A stretch of 64,000 nucleotides of DNA. Origin: Deltaproteobacteria bacterium (GTDB lineage Bacteria > UBA10199 > GCA-002796325 > JACPFF01). Positions 55,041 through 64,000 of the stretch are shown here, one piece after another. Under the pieces are notes generated by a model. That model saw only the letters and a program-made list of their open reading frames with translations. It was not told the DNA's origin and did not search any database. A program made the translations under genes and the position numbers. Every line of letters begins with the position of its first letter. The first letter of the stretch is position 1. Location of the stretch: NCBI GenBank assembly GCA_016183065.1, contig JACPFF010000027.1:1-64000 (forward strand), written 5' to 3'.

Positions 55041-55472
55041 TCGCCACCAAATCCACAGACATATCCACCGCTGTGGATAACAAACACCCACGCAGAAAAA
55101 ACGCATTATACAAAAGACGTCCGATCACGACAGTACTGAGAGGACGTTCTGTTGAGTGGGAAGGATCACATGGCAGTAACTTTGCGAGGGGCAAGAATAT
55201 GGCAATCACCATTGAGTTCTCGCGCCACGCAAATACTTCTTCACCGCCACCACCACATCAACAGCAGGAGTGAGTGTACATCCGCTCTCTCAATGCCGAC
55301 ATCTTTTCAAAGAAAGTGACGATGCGCATACTCTTCTGTGGAAAACTTGTACAACAATTTTTTTTTGCCAACGCAACTCCTTGTGATGGCTTCGAAAAAA
55401 AATCACCTTGACAGTTCTCGCATTCACGCCTAACCGCTACCGCGCGCAACCAATTGATCAATCGAGGATTTT
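55041..55472. promoter_or_regulatory. Candidate replication origin (oriC)
   Basis: A 432-bp region between leftward dnaA and rightward rpmH with no credible gene. A perfect DnaA box TGTGGATAA lies at 55072-55080; near-matches are AAATCCACA (55049-55057) and TGTGGAAAA (55337-55345). An AT-rich tract with nine T in a row (about 55358-55367) and another A-run (55394-55402) could be the unwinding element. The rpmH promoter is at its right end. Confidence 0.65.
55408..55436 (+). promoter_or_regulatory. rpmH promoter
   Basis: TTGACA (55408-55413), 17-base spacer, TAACCG (55431-55436; a weak -10), 36 bases before the rpmH ATG, which is preceded by CGAGGA. Confidence 0.45.
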
Positions 55473-55619
55473 ATGAAACGTACCTATCAACCGAGTAAAC
55501 GCCGCCGCGCGCGCAAGCACGGATTCCGGGCGCGGATGAAGACCAGCAGTGGTCGGCGCGTCCTTTCCCGCCGTCGGGCACGCGGCCGAAAGGCGCTCGC
55601 GGTTTCCAAACCGCGCTGA
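55473..55619 (+). CDS. rpmH: Ribosomal protein L34
   Basis: 48 residues, extremely basic: [20 protein letters not shown], then [20 protein letters not shown]. This is the standard L34 of the large subunit. A GAGGA tract precedes the ATG. First gene of rpmH-rnpA-yidD-yidC, three bases before rnpA. Confidence 0.98.
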   Translation: MKRTYQPSKRRRARKHGFRARMKTSSGRRVLSRRRARGRKALAVSKPR

Positions 55620-55622
55620 CCG

Positions 55623-55979
55623 ATGTCGGGCCTCTCTCGTACGGACCGTCTTCAACGCCCCTCACAGTTTCTCGCGGTTCAGCGGTCGGGTCGTCGAGCG
55701 CGATGCCGCAGCTGCGAGCTCTCCTGGTCTGCACCGGCGCAGCAGCGTGCCTCGGTGCGATTAGGGATGATTGTCAGCGCCCGTGTGGGGCCGGCCGTGG
55801 TCCGCAATCGTGTAAAGCGCGTTATTCGAGAATGGTTTCGTCGACATCGCGGCGTACTTCCCCAAGGGGACTTTGTGATTCGGGCCTTTCCGACCATACG
55901 CCAGCGGGCAACAGAGGACATTTGGGACGATTTGACAAGGTTAAGTCAATCAGTCAGAAAGCGCTCATGCAACAGATAG
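55623..55979 (+). CDS. rnpA: Ribonuclease P protein component
   Basis: 118-aa basic protein that assists the RNase P RNA in maturing tRNA 5' ends. The diagnostic RNR motif is present (VVRNRVKRVIREWFRRH, residues about 59-75), along with the N-terminal LQRPSQFLAVQ-type start. Three bases after rpmH; its end overlaps the start of yidD by 13 bases. Confidence 0.95.
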   Translation: MSGLSRTDRLQRPSQFLAVQRSGRRARCRSCELSWSAPAQQRASVRLGMIVSARVGPAVVRNRVKRVIREWFRRHRGVLPQGDFVIRAFPTIRQRATEDIWDDLTRLSQSVRKRSCNR

Positions 55980-56224
55980 CCCTTCGTGCAATCCGCCTCT
56001 ATCAAGTCCTGCTGGCCCCCCTGTGCGCCCTGTTGGGCGCGCAGTGCCGGTACCATCCGAGTTGCTCCGCCTATGCGTACGAGGCCTTTCAACATCATCG
56101 CGGATGGCGGGCGGCCTGGTTCTCCATCCGCCGCTTTGTCCGTTGCCATCCCTATCGGCCTGGCGGATTCGACCCCGTTCCGCAGATGAGAGTGTGGAGT
56201 GAAAGAAGAGGGATGCGATCATGA
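55967..56224 (+). CDS. yidD: Membrane protein insertion efficiency factor YidD
   Basis: 85 aa. Family core LYQVLLAPLCALLGAQCRYHPSCSAYAYEAF followed by GWRAAWFSIRRFVRCHPYRPGGFDPVP is clear. Aids YidC-dependent membrane insertion. ATG 55967 lies inside the end of rnpA. Its stop overlaps the yidC start by four bases (ATGA), so rnpA-yidD-yidC are coupled. Confidence 0.95.
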   Translation: MQQIALRAIRLYQVLLAPLCALLGAQCRYHPSCSAYAYEAFQHHRGWRAAWFSIRRFVRCHPYRPGGFDPVPQMRVWSERRGMRS

Positions 56225-57891
56225 AAACGGAACTCCGTATGCTCCTCGCCGTGGTGGCGAGTATCGCCATTTTTGCCGGCTGGTCCTACTGGTTCGCCCC
56301 GGAACCGCCCGTCGTGGAACCATCAGTGGGTGATGCCGTCGTCGAGGCCGCCGCTGAGCGTGGGGCCCCTTCCTCACGTGCTAAGATCGCCGACCAACCG
56401 GTTGCGGCCACGACCGACGGTCCGGTCGATCCCCAGCGCGATCTTGCCGTGCAGACCGTGGCGTTAGAGGGGGAAAAGGCGGTCATCGAGATCACCAACG
56501 ACGGCGGGGTCCCGATCACGTGGCGACTTCACGAGTATCAACAGGGGGCGCGCAAGAGCGAATATCCGATCGACCTCGTCACAACGCCGGAGGTACCCCC
56601 CCTCTCCTTTGCCCTGCTCGGACTGGAACAACTCGTCCCTCTGAAACCGCGCTATGTCGTGCGCCATGCCGATGCGCAGTCCGTGACCCTGGTCTGGGAG
56701 TCCGAGACCGTGGCGATCGAGAAGCGCTATCGCCTGTTGGACCAGGATTATGGCGTCGGTGTCACGGTGCGTGTGGAGAATCGGACGACCGCACCCCTGC
56801 AAGGGCGTTTTTCCCTCGGCTGGACCATGGCCAATCCCGAGGTCAAGAAGGGCGGATTTTTTACCTTTATGCAGCCGGTCGATCAGTGGCATCCGGTCTA
56901 TTTCCTCGATGGCGAGGTCTCGCGGTCCACGAAGGAGGCGGAGAGTAGTCGAGATGGCAATATCTATTGGGGAGGGATCGAAAGCCGCTACTTTTTGACC
57001 GCACTCCTTCCACGCGAGGCCTCGACGCAGACCCGGCTCCTCATCGCGCGTCGTCCTGCAGGGACGGGAGAGATTGTGGAGACGCGTCTGGCCACCGCAC
57101 CGGTGGTGCTTCCCGCCAAAGAAGCGGTGACGCAAGAGTTTGTCGTCTATGCCGGCCCCAAAAAAATCGAGGCACTGCAGCATATGGGCGTCGAGCTCGA
57201 AAAGGCCATCAATTATGGGTTCTTTAGCGTGATCGCGGTTCCGATCCTCTATCTGCTGAAATTCTTTTATCTACTGATTCACAACTATGGCGTCGCGATC
57301 ATACTCCTGACCGTATTGATCAAACTCCTCCTCCATCCGATTACAAAAAAATCGATGCAGTCGATGCGACGGATGCAGCAGCTTCAGCCGGAATTAAAGG
57401 CCCTGCGAGAGAAGTTCAAGGAGGATAAACAGCGGCTCAACATGGAGATGATGCAGCTTTTTAAACGGCACAAGGCCAATCCCATGGGGGGATGTCTCCC
57501 GATGGTTCTACAGATTCCGGTCTATATTGCGCTTTACCAAGTCTTGTGGAACTCGGTGGAGTTGTATCGTGCCCCGTTTTTCTGGTTTTACACCGACCTC
57601 TCTGCGCCCGATCCATATTATGTGACCCCGATTTTATTGGGCGTTGCCTTCTTTCTGCAACAAAAATTGACCCCCTCGCCCACCATGGATCCTGCGCAGC
57701 AAAAAATGATGATGATCATGCCCCTCTTTTTCTCGGTCTTCATGCTCTTTCTCCCCAGCGGTCTGGTGTTCTACATCTTGGTCAATACGGCGTATACGGT
57801 GTTGCAACAGTGGTTGATGAATCGCGGCCTCGGATTCCGTGATCTGCTCCGCGGTCGCATCACCCCGGCGCATCGCCCGGCGAATGGATAA
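56221..57891 (+). CDS. yidC: Membrane protein insertase YidC
   Basis: Inserts inner-membrane proteins with or without SecYEG. 556 aa, the Gram-negative long form: an N-terminal helix (about 7-24), a large periplasmic beta domain (about 60-320), then five C-terminal helices starting around 335 (FFSVIAVPILYLLKFFYLL). The conserved cytoplasmic RMQQLQPELKALREKFKEDKQ hairpin and NPMGGCLPMVLQIPVYIALY follow. The jag gene often found next is absent; a convergent lipoprotein gene stops two bases away. Confidence 0.98.
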   Translation: MKTELRMLLAVVASIAIFAGWSYWFAPEPPVVEPSVGDAVVEAAAERGAPSSRAKIADQPVAATTDGPVDPQRDLAVQTVALEGEKAVIEITNDGGVPITWRLHEYQQGARKSEYPIDLVTTPEVPPLSFALLGLEQLVPLKPRYVVRHADAQSVTLVWESETVAIEKRYRLLDQDYGVGVTVRVENRTTAPLQGRFSLGWTMANPEVKKGGFFTFMQPVDQWHPVYFLDGEVSRSTKEAESSRDGNIYWGGIESRYFLTALLPREASTQTRLLIARRPAGTGEIVETRLATAPVVLPAKEAVTQEFVVYAGPKKIEALQHMGVELEKAINYGFFSVIAVPILYLLKFFYLLIHNYGVAIILLTVLIKLLLHPITKKSMQSMRRMQQLQPELKALREKFKEDKQRLNMEMMQLFKRHKANPMGGCLPMVLQIPVYIALYQVLWNSVELYRAPFFWFYTDLSAPDPYYVTPILLGVAFFLQQKLTPSPTMDPAQQKMMMIMPLFFSVFMLFLPSGLVFYILVNTAYTVLQQWLMNRGLGFRDLLRGRITPAHRPANG

Positions 57892-57893
57892 CG

Positions 57894-58967
57894 CTAAAGG
57901 GTCCCTAACAAGGTTGTCTGGACATCCACCGAGGTGGCGGACGCCTTTGTGTTGGCATAGGGTTTGGCAGTGGCGCTCGTGGCGGTGGTCTGTTGCTCAC
58001 GATCGAGGTAGACCATGGCGGCCGTGGTGGCGTCATGAAACCAGTCTTCTGAAAAATTTTGATAGGCGACCGTGAGGACCACACCATCCCCTGCCTGAAA
58101 TGGGATCCCCTCCAGATCTTCGAACGTGGGGAGTGAGACCACTTGGTGCTCCGCATTGATTGAGGCCGCGGCCTTCCAAAATGGCGCGGCCTCTGTTTCC
58201 TTGGCCAAAGTAATTTCAATACCGTAATCTTGCAGGAGACCATACGCCGCAATCAGTGAACCATCGCTGGGGACTCCAAAGCGCTCACTCCGCTTCAGAT
58301 AGCCACCCGGTTCCACCGCAAGGGGGAGATGTTGACAGGGGTCGGCATCGAGAAGGAGTGGTTGGAGATCCTTGATCTCGCCACCCTTCTCCATCGGGAC
58401 GCCGACAATCTTGAAGGTAAAGTAGACATCGTGATAGGCGTCCATTGTGGGATTATGCAGGACCACCGAGGCCTCCAGCGTATCGCTGGGGAGGACGGCG
58501 TACCCGTAGCCTGTGGGAAATACAATCTTTTTCAGTGCCGATGTGGCGGCGACAAAGGGATTGGCGGTCTCCTTTTTTTGGCAGAGAGGATTTTCTTCAT
58601 TCCGGTTGCCGAGGAACGCAAAGTGAAGGAGCTCACCGGGAACGGCCTCCCCGTTGGCATCTTCGAGTTTTGGTTCAAAGGCGGTGATCCACATCGGTTC
58701 GTCGACTTTGAAGGTCATTTTTGCGGGCTTTTCCCGCATCCCTTCCGTGGTCATTCCCGCTGGGAGATCAAAGGGACCCATTTGATAGGTCTGTTTTTCG
58801 ACACTCGCACTCGTTCCTGGCTGGGCCGTTGTCGTCTCCGGTTTGGCACTCGATGGCGTAGCCGCGGTCGGCAAAACCCCAGAGGACTTGACTGACGGGG
58901 TCGACGCCCCTTGCGTACAGGCGCAGAGGAGGAGCGGTACAATCATAATTGTAAGACGTTTCAACAT
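57894..58967 (-). CDS. Unknown lipoprotein
   Basis: 357 aa with signal peptide and lipobox LLCAC (lipidated Cys18). A Ser/Thr/Pro-rich linker (19-60) precedes a beta-rich domain with MTFKVDEPMWITAFEPKLED and FAFLGNRNEENPLC, later His and Met residues and a second half ending in a Thr/Ala-rich tail. The layout resembles monooxygenase-like or cupredoxin-like surface domains, but I cannot assign a family. It lies convergent with yidC and divergent from mnmE, splitting the usual yidC-mnmE neighbourhood. Confidence 0.7.
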   Translation of the reverse strand: MLKRLTIMIVPLLLCACTQGASTPSVKSSGVLPTAATPSSAKPETTTAQPGTSASVEKQTYQMGPFDLPAGMTTEGMREKPAKMTFKVDEPMWITAFEPKLEDANGEAVPGELLHFAFLGNRNEENPLCQKKETANPFVAATSALKKIVFPTGYGYAVLPSDTLEASVVLHNPTMDAYHDVYFTFKIVGVPMEKGGEIKDLQPLLLDADPCQHLPLAVEPGGYLKRSERFGVPSDGSLIAAYGLLQDYGIEITLAKETEAAPFWKAAASINAEHQVVSLPTFEDLEGIPFQAGDGVVLTVAYQNFSEDWFHDATTAAMVYLDREQQTTATSATAKPYANTKASATSVDVQTTLLGTL

Positions 58968-59008
58968 CTTGGGACGGAGAAGTATCAGAGAGTCGCAGAG
59001 AACAAAAT

Positions 59009-59050
59009 ACGCAGTGCGGCGTTATTTGACGCAGTGCGTTTTGACGCAGT
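59009..59050 (+). repeat. Three ACGCAGT repeats upstream of mnmE
   Basis: ACGCAGTGCG at 59009-59018 and 59029-59038, and ACGCAGT at 59044-59050; TTGACGCAGT occurs at 59026-59035 and 59041-59050. They lie between the divergent lipoprotein and mnmE genes and may be a regulator site. Confidence 0.55.
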
Positions 59051-59140
59051 CTTGTGTGGGCGCTGACGTGCCGATGTCTTGATGCAGATTTGCGCTCTCC
59101 CCTTGACAGCGAAAGCTCGCTCCGACAGAGAGTCGGCCCT

Positions 59141-60538
59141 ATGCGGGATCCACGCCGAGAGGAGACCATTGTTGCCATTGCCACGCCACCAGGACCGGGG
59201 GCGATCGGGATTGTGCGGATGAGCGGACCTGCGGCCGTTGCGATTGCGCATCGGGTGTGGAGAAGTCGGGATAAAGTTGTTGATAACTTTGAAAGTCATC
59301 GAATCTATTATGGAAGTATTGTTGATAACTCGACAGGCTTGGTCGTGGATCGCGGTCTCCTCCTCTATTTTCGTGGGCCACATTCCTATACTGGCGAGGA
59401 CGTCATTGAATGGCAGGTCCATGGCAACCCACTGATTTTAGATCAAATTCTTGCTGTAGCCCAGGCCGAAGGGGCTGAGCTCGCGGCGCCGGGCGAGTTT
59501 ACCCGCCGGGCCTTTCTCAATGGCCGCATCGATCTGGCCCAGGCTGAGGCCGTGGCCGATATCGTGGCGGCTGCCAGCAATGCCGGCCTGCGGCAGGCCG
59601 AGGAGCAACTCAGCGGCAGATTGTCGCAGCAAGTCCGTGCTGACCTTGGCACACTCACGACACTCCGTGCCTACGTCGAGGCCACGATCGATTTTCCCGA
59701 AGAGGATGCGACGCACCTCGATGCTGGCGGGATCCTCCTACGTGTGACTGCCCTGCATGAGCGGCTCTCGCGCCTCGCAGCGACCTATCAGGCCGGTCGG
59801 TTGGTGCGCGATGGTGCGCGCATTGTCTTGACCGGTCCACCGAATGCGGGAAAGTCTTCGCTCCTCAATCAGTGCCTTGGTGAGGCCCGTGCGCTTGTGC
59901 ACCACACTGCCGGGACCACGCGCGACACGATCGAGGAATCGCTCTGCTGGGAGGGCATTCCGATCCGGCTCGTCGACACGGCCGGCCTGCGTGCGCTGGT
60001 TACGACATCGGCACACGATGACATCGAATCCCTCGGCATGATACGGACGCGGGAGTGGATCGCACGTGCCGATCTCGTGGTGTTGGTGTTGGATGGACAC
60101 ACCCCGCTCGATCGATCGTTTTTCATATCATTGCCGACTGAACGGCTGATCGTGTGGCGCAACAAATCGGACTTGAGACCGTCTTGGGACGATGCCGAAT
60201 TGCGGTATCATCTCGGTGCGATTGCAATACTCCATGGATCGGCCATAACGGGCGAAGGTCTTGAGCACCTGCAGCGCACCGTCTGCACGCGACTCCGTGG
60301 TGCGGTCAGTCATGACGCGGAAGGTGTGGTGGTGACCACGCGACGACACAAGATTGCGCTCGATGGTGCAGTTGATGCTTTGCAAAACGGGAGAGTTGCG
60401 CTAGAGGAGGGCCGCGCGCCGGAGTTTGTGGCAGAGCATCTGCGTGTGGCGTCGGAACGACTGGGCGAAATTGTCGGTGTCGTGTCAACAGAGGCATTAC
60501 TCACGGAAATCTTTCAACATTTTTGTATTGGTAAATAA
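59141..60538 (+). CDS. mnmE: tRNA modification GTPase MnmE
   Basis: With MnmG it builds the 5-carboxymethylaminomethyl group on wobble U34 of certain tRNAs. 465 aa. N-terminal folate-binding domain (ETIVAIATPPGPGAIGIVRMSG), helical domain, inserted G domain with G1 GPPNAGKSS, G2 TTRDT, G3 DTAG and G4 NKSD, and the invariant C-terminal FCIGK. ATG 59141 matches the family start; the frame is open upstream. Its partner mnmG is 2.1 kb away in the same direction. Confidence 0.97.
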   Translation: MRDPRREETIVAIATPPGPGAIGIVRMSGPAAVAIAHRVWRSRDKVVDNFESHRIYYGSIVDNSTGLVVDRGLLLYFRGPHSYTGEDVIEWQVHGNPLILDQILAVAQAEGAELAAPGEFTRRAFLNGRIDLAQAEAVADIVAAASNAGLRQAEEQLSGRLSQQVRADLGTLTTLRAYVEATIDFPEEDATHLDAGGILLRVTALHERLSRLAATYQAGRLVRDGARIVLTGPPNAGKSSLLNQCLGEARALVHHTAGTTRDTIEESLCWEGIPIRLVDTAGLRALVTTSAHDDIESLGMIRTREWIARADLVVLVLDGHTPLDRSFFISLPTERLIVWRNKSDLRPSWDDAELRYHLGAIAILHGSAITGEGLEHLQRTVCTRLRGAVSHDAEGVVVTTRRHKIALDGAVDALQNGRVALEEGRAPEFVAEHLRVASERLGEIVGVVSTEALLTEIFQHFCIGK

Positions 60539-60559
60539 CTGTTCGTAAGGAGGAATGTC

Positions 60560-61999
60560 ATGCGGCGGAGCATTATCGGAAGTCTGGTGGTCCTCTCTCT
60601 GGCGACCACCGTGGCCTGTGGCGGGAGTAGTAGTGGTGGCGGTACCGACGGTGACTTAAGCGATACGAATTCCATCACCGGAACCGTCTTTGCGCCAAAC
60701 GGCACGGATCCGATTGCCGGAGCGACGGTCTATCTCCCCTCGAGCAGTTCGTCATCGCTCTCCACGCCCGCCATGGTGGCGAAAACCGTCACCGTCACCT
60801 GTAGTGGGACCTCGGTAAGTTGTTCCGATCCTTCGGCCGCAGCCGCCGTGAGCACCTGTTCCTGTGCGGATGGGACGTTTTCGCTCGATGTGAGTTCACT
60901 CACGTCGGGGACGACATTGGTGATCGAAAAGGGAGCGACATCAAAAACGGTCTCGCTCAGCTGTACGGAGACCACGTGTGCGCTCGGTGCGAGCGACACG
61001 ACCTTCTCCTCCTCGGGTACGGGGGCACTCACCATGGCCGTTGTCACCGGTGCCTACGACGAAATCCAGGACGTATTGGCCAAACTCGGCTACGGGACAC
61101 TCGACAGTGCCACGAACCGGCTCGATATTGGCACAGAGCAGTTTGCGATCTATCGCGGGGGTGGATCGGACGACAGTGCACTCGCATCAATCAGCGAGAC
61201 GACCTATCCCGAGGCCTCGGCGCTCTTTGGGACGCTGGCCACCATGCAACAGTATGACATCATCTTTATTAACTGCGGGGCGGATGAGAGTGTGTCAGGC
61301 CTCAGCAATATCTCTGTTCCCAATTCCAAGGGATTGAGCCACGCGGAATATCATGCCTATCACAAGGCCTTTGCCGGATCCAAATCGGTGAATACCACGG
61401 CGGTTACGAACATCCAGTCGTATGTAAATGGCGGTGGAAAGATTTACGTCACCGACCTGGCATATGACTTTATTGAGCAGGCCTTTCCCGAGGTGATGGA
61501 CTTTCAGGACGGCGGGGACGATGACTCCACCACGGCGGAGACTGCGGACGCCGCACAAGACGGCACGAGCGGGATTGTCTCCGATGCCACGGTCAATGAT
61601 ACAGAGATGCGGACGTGGCTCAGCGGACGGGCAACCAATACAATCGATAGTTCAACGAGTCCTAATAGTGGTACCTGTACGACCACTACGGGTGGGAGTG
61701 CCACGGCACTCAATAGCGACAATACGATCCGGATCGGGGATTTTCTCCCCGGCTGGGCCGTGATGGATGAGGCCTATGATACCAGTACCACCGTATGGTT
61801 GCAGGGTCCGGTCGATTTCTCTTCCGATGCAGGACCCGTCCTCGACGAAGTGCGACCGTTGACCGTGTCTCGCACGATCGGGAGCAACAGTGGAAAGGTT
61901 CTCTACTCGTCGTATCACACGGCCCATAGCTGCCCGACAGCGGGATTTTGGCCACAAGAACGGGTCTTGCAATACCTCGTCTTTGAAGTGGCGGAATAA
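60560..61999 (+). CDS. Surface lipoprotein with a carboxypeptidase-regulatory-like domain
   Basis: 479 aa, lipobox TVAC (lipidated Cys20), followed by Gly/Ser. Residues 36-130 form a beta-sandwich of the carboxypeptidase-regulatory type (ITGTVFAPNGTDPIAGATVYLP) with three paired Cys. The rest (about 150-479) has an alpha/beta pattern with YDIIFINCGADES and YVNGGGKIYVTDLAYDF, resembling the class-I amidotransferase-like fold seen in surface proteins (ThuA/DUF4159-like). No active site is assigned. AAGGAGG precedes the ATG. The strong terminator at 62355-62377 closes the unit. Confidence 0.7.
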   Translation: MRRSIIGSLVVLSLATTVACGGSSSGGGTDGDLSDTNSITGTVFAPNGTDPIAGATVYLPSSSSSSLSTPAMVAKTVTVTCSGTSVSCSDPSAAAAVSTCSCADGTFSLDVSSLTSGTTLVIEKGATSKTVSLSCTETTCALGASDTTFSSSGTGALTMAVVTGAYDEIQDVLAKLGYGTLDSATNRLDIGTEQFAIYRGGGSDDSALASISETTYPEASALFGTLATMQQYDIIFINCGADESVSGLSNISVPNSKGLSHAEYHAYHKAFAGSKSVNTTAVTNIQSYVNGGGKIYVTDLAYDFIEQAFPEVMDFQDGGDDDSTTAETADAAQDGTSGIVSDATVNDTEMRTWLSGRATNTIDSSTSPNSGTCTTTTGGSATALNSDNTIRIGDFLPGWAVMDEAYDTSTTVWLQGPVDFSSDAGPVLDEVRPLTVSRTIGSNSGKVLYSSYHTAHSCPTAGFWPQERVLQYLVFEVAE

Positions 62000-62354
62000 G
62001 ACCTCTCCTCAAACCATCGTGAGCGGCTATTGGAGGGGCTCACGTACCCTGCGGCTCCGCCTCCGGGTACTTCCTCGTCCACCCGCTTCGCGGGTGCCCG
62101 GACTCGGTCGTCGCCACACCCCCCTCCAGCGGCAAAGCCGGGTCAAGGCCCAGCTGTGCTGGGCCGCGAAGCAAAGTCGAAGACTGTGCGGAGTGTAATG
62201 GAGTCTCCCCCTCAACGCCGCGGTGCGGCTGGGGCGTGGGGCCCCGGACGTCAATCCGGGGGGTGTCGTGCGCAGGCGAAGCCTTCTCCCAGGGTGCCAC
62301 GGGCGTGAGCCCGTGGTGCCCCACTAACAGTGGAATGATGTGGGGGATGTCTGG
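62000..62354. repeat. Hairpin-rich non-coding region with a repeat element
   Basis: No gene is seen. Several stem-loops: ACCCGC-TTC-GCGGGT, GGCCCAGC-TGT-GCTGGGCC, CCCCGGA-(6)-TCCGGGG and CCACGGGC-GTGA-GCCCGTGG. The part 62109-62232 shares ordered blocks (CCCCTCCA, CGGCAAAGCCGG, CTCCCCCTCA) with the element at 25405-25465 in thrB. Confidence 0.6.
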
Positions 62355-62377
62355 GGGGCCTTCGGGCCCCTTTTTTT
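62355..62377 (+). terminator. Rho-independent terminator
   Basis: GGGGCC (62355-62360), TTCG tetraloop, GGCCCC (62365-62370) and seven T (62371-62377). It ends the transcript from the lipoprotein gene upstream. From 62378 to 62673 I see no further gene. Confidence 0.93.
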
Positions 62378-62673
62378 CCCTCAAACACGTCTAGTAAAGT
62401 CCCTGAAGTCGTATGCGAGTCCTGTCATCGGGACGGGGGGAGACCGGTCCGGCGGGAACTCTGGCGATCGCCACACACGATGGAAGCAACGCGCTATCTC
62501 AAACGTTCTTAGACGACGTCGACACATGCATGCGCTCTCCCACTCCGTCCCGCTAATCAGCACGCTCTGACCCCGTCTCGCTGCACCCGCACGCATCATC
62601 ATGACTCTGCCAAAGGCCCTAGACATTCCTCCCCCAATCTGGGTAGAGAGGACTCCTCACGTACGAGCGTATT

Positions 62674-64000
62674 ATGACTGAAACGGTCCGACATCACTAC
62701 GACGTCGTCGTGGTCGGGGGGGGCCATGCGGGCTGTGAGGCGGCGTGGGCCGCGGCGCGCATGGGCTGCTCGACCCTTCTCCTGACGCACAATCTCGATA
62801 CGATCGGGCATATGAGCTGTAATCCGGCCATCGGAGGGTTGGCCAAGGGACATCTCGTGCGGGAAATCGATGCTCTCGGCGGTCTCATGGGGCGTGTTGC
62901 AGACCATGCCGGCATCCATTGTCGACGACTCAATATGACAAAGGGACCGGCGGTGCGGGCCACTAGGGCCCAGCAGGATCGGAATCACTATCGCATTCGG
63001 ATGAAAACCATCTTGGAAGAATGCCCGAACCTGGCCATTAAGCAGTGTGGGGTCGAAGAACTCTTGATTGATCATGGCAGAGTCCAGGGAGTGATAACCC
63101 ATTTTGGCGAACACTGTCTGGCAAAGGGAGTCGTTTTGACTACCGGAACGTTTCTCAATGGCCTGATGCACTATGGCGATCGACGGATTGCCGGTGGACG
63201 CGCAGGCGATCGTGCAGCCCATGGGCTTTCGGTTGCACTGCAGCAAGCCGGTTTCCGTATGGCCCGTCTCAAAACCGGGACCGTTCCGCGCATAGACGGC
63301 AAGACCGTCGATTTTTCGACACTCGAACGCCAACCCGGTGACGAACCGAAGCCGAAATTTTCTTTCTATGCCACTGAGACACCACTTCCTCAACGGTGCT
63401 GTTATTTGACCTATACCAATAATACGACACATGAGCTCATTCGATCAAATTTGCACCGCTCTCCACTCTATGCCGGGGTTATTGAAGGCATTGGACCACG
63501 ATATTGCCCATCCATCGAGGATAAAGTGGTTCGTTTTGCTGAAAAAGAGCGTCATCAGATTTTTTTAGAGCCAGAAGGGCTGGAAACGCACGAGATCTAC
63601 GTCAACGGCCTGTCGACATCTCTCCCATTGTCTGTCCAGATTGCCATGCTGCGGACGATTCCAGGACTCGAGCGAGCAGAGATTATGCGTCCTGGATATG
63701 CGGTCGAATATGACTGTGTCTTGCCAGACCAGCTGTTTCCGACACTCGAGACAAAGTACGTGCGCGGCCTGTATCATGCAGGACAGATCAATGGAACGTC
63801 CGGCTATGAAGAGGCCGCTGCCCAAGGGATCATGGCGGGCATCAATGTCGCAAGGGCGGTCCGGGGGGAAGCGGAAGTCGTATTTGATCGGTCGCAGGCC
63901 TATATTGCGGTCATGATTGATGATCTGGTCACCAAGGGGGTCGATGAGCCGTACCGCATGTTTACATCACGTGCAGAATATCGGCTATTGCTTCGGGAGG
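62674..64000 (+). CDS. mnmG: tRNA uridine modification enzyme MnmG, N-terminal part (cut by the window end)
   Basis: FAD-dependent partner of MnmE. The frame from ATG 62674 is open to the end of the window (442 codons of an expected ~620-630). FAD loop [32 protein letters not shown]; the substrate/FAD signatures TGTFLNG and [16 protein letters not shown]; and the later [12 protein letters not shown]. The start agrees with the family N-terminus. With mnmE it restores a normal wobble-modification pair, though lipoprotein and repeat sequences lie between them. Confidence 0.97.
   Translation, partial: MTETVRHHYDVVVVGGGHAGCEAAWAAARMGCSTLLLTHNLDTIGHMSCNPAIGGLAKGHLVREIDALGGLMGRVADHAGIHCRRLNMTKGPAVRATRAQQDRNHYRIRMKTILEECPNLAIKQCGVEELLIDHGRVQGVITHFGEHCLAKGVVLTTGTFLNGLMHYGDRRIAGGRAGDRAAHGLSVALQQAGFRMARLKTGTVPRIDGKTVDFSTLERQPGDEPKPKFSFYATETPLPQRCCYLTYTNNTTHELIRSNLHRSPLYAGVIEGIGPRYCPSIEDKVVRFAEKERHQIFLEPEGLETHEIYVNGLSTSLPLSVQIAMLRTIPGLERAEIMRPGYAVEYDCVLPDQLFPTLETKYVRGLYHAGQINGTSGYEEAAAQGIMAGINVARAVRGEAEVVFDRSQAYIAVMIDDLVTKGVDEPYRMFTSRAEYRLLLRE

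Overview
The window comes from a GC-rich, double-membraned (Gram-negative) bacterium. A porin-like barrel, several lipoproteins with lipoboxes, YidC, and an HtrA protease with a membrane anchor all point that way. The mix of bacterial-type serine palmitoyltransferase, CIRCE-controlled groESL, thrABC, TA modules and exported GH9/beta-helix proteins fits an uncultured deltaproteobacterial-type lineage. That placement is inference: no rRNA is present to settle it.

Layout. 1-6841: a partial unknown gene, divergent gamma-glutamyltransferase, HtrA, an outer-membrane barrel and an unknown protein. 6882-8290: a DUF4143 ATPase bounded by direct repeats, the right one abutting the groEL terminator. 8320-14870: groES-groEL (leftward, CIRCE), then rightward DAHP synthase, gap-pgk-tpiA, secG and tRNA-Leu(GAG). 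14985-24013: a decayed aspartyl-protease module, an M20 peptidase, an unknown 434-aa protein, a large exported GH9 enzyme and a beta-helix lipoprotein. 24007-28927: thrA-thrB-thrC in one leftward operon, with a hairpin repeat element running through the 3' end of thrB. 29024-31117: an FHA protein and a PIN-domain/Phd TA pair. 31164-34848: a probable sphingolipid locus (serine palmitoyltransferase overlapping a GNAT acyltransferase, divergent from a zinc-type alcohol dehydrogenase). 34893-37893: an HTH-MNT/HEPN module and orphan genes with striking direct and inverted repeats, plus one probable frameshifted gene. 37976-46919: TauE/SafE permease, M1 aminopeptidase, FAD oxidoreductase, Rsm22-type methyltransferase, MBL hydrolase, two lipoproteins, RluA-type pseudouridine synthase and a DUF1795 protein.

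46962-64000 is the replication-origin neighbourhood: leftward dnaA-dnaN-recF-gyrB plus the tiny ribosomal protein bTHX, and rightward rpmH-rnpA-yidD-yidC, mnmE and (cut by the window end) mnmG. The 432-bp gap between dnaA and rpmH has a perfect DnaA box and an AT-rich tract and is the best oriC candidate. A 1.6-kb island splits recF from gyrB; it holds a DUF4143 remnant, a nucleotidyltransferase read from an apparently leaderless promoter, and an unknown partner gene whose end runs antisense into recF.

Most promising leads: the compact ceramide-type locus, the nucleotidyltransferase/partner island beside oriC, the repeat-bounded DUF4143 cassette, and a palindromic element that has extended a core enzyme's reading frame. 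All family assignments are from motif recognition by eye; no database search was run.
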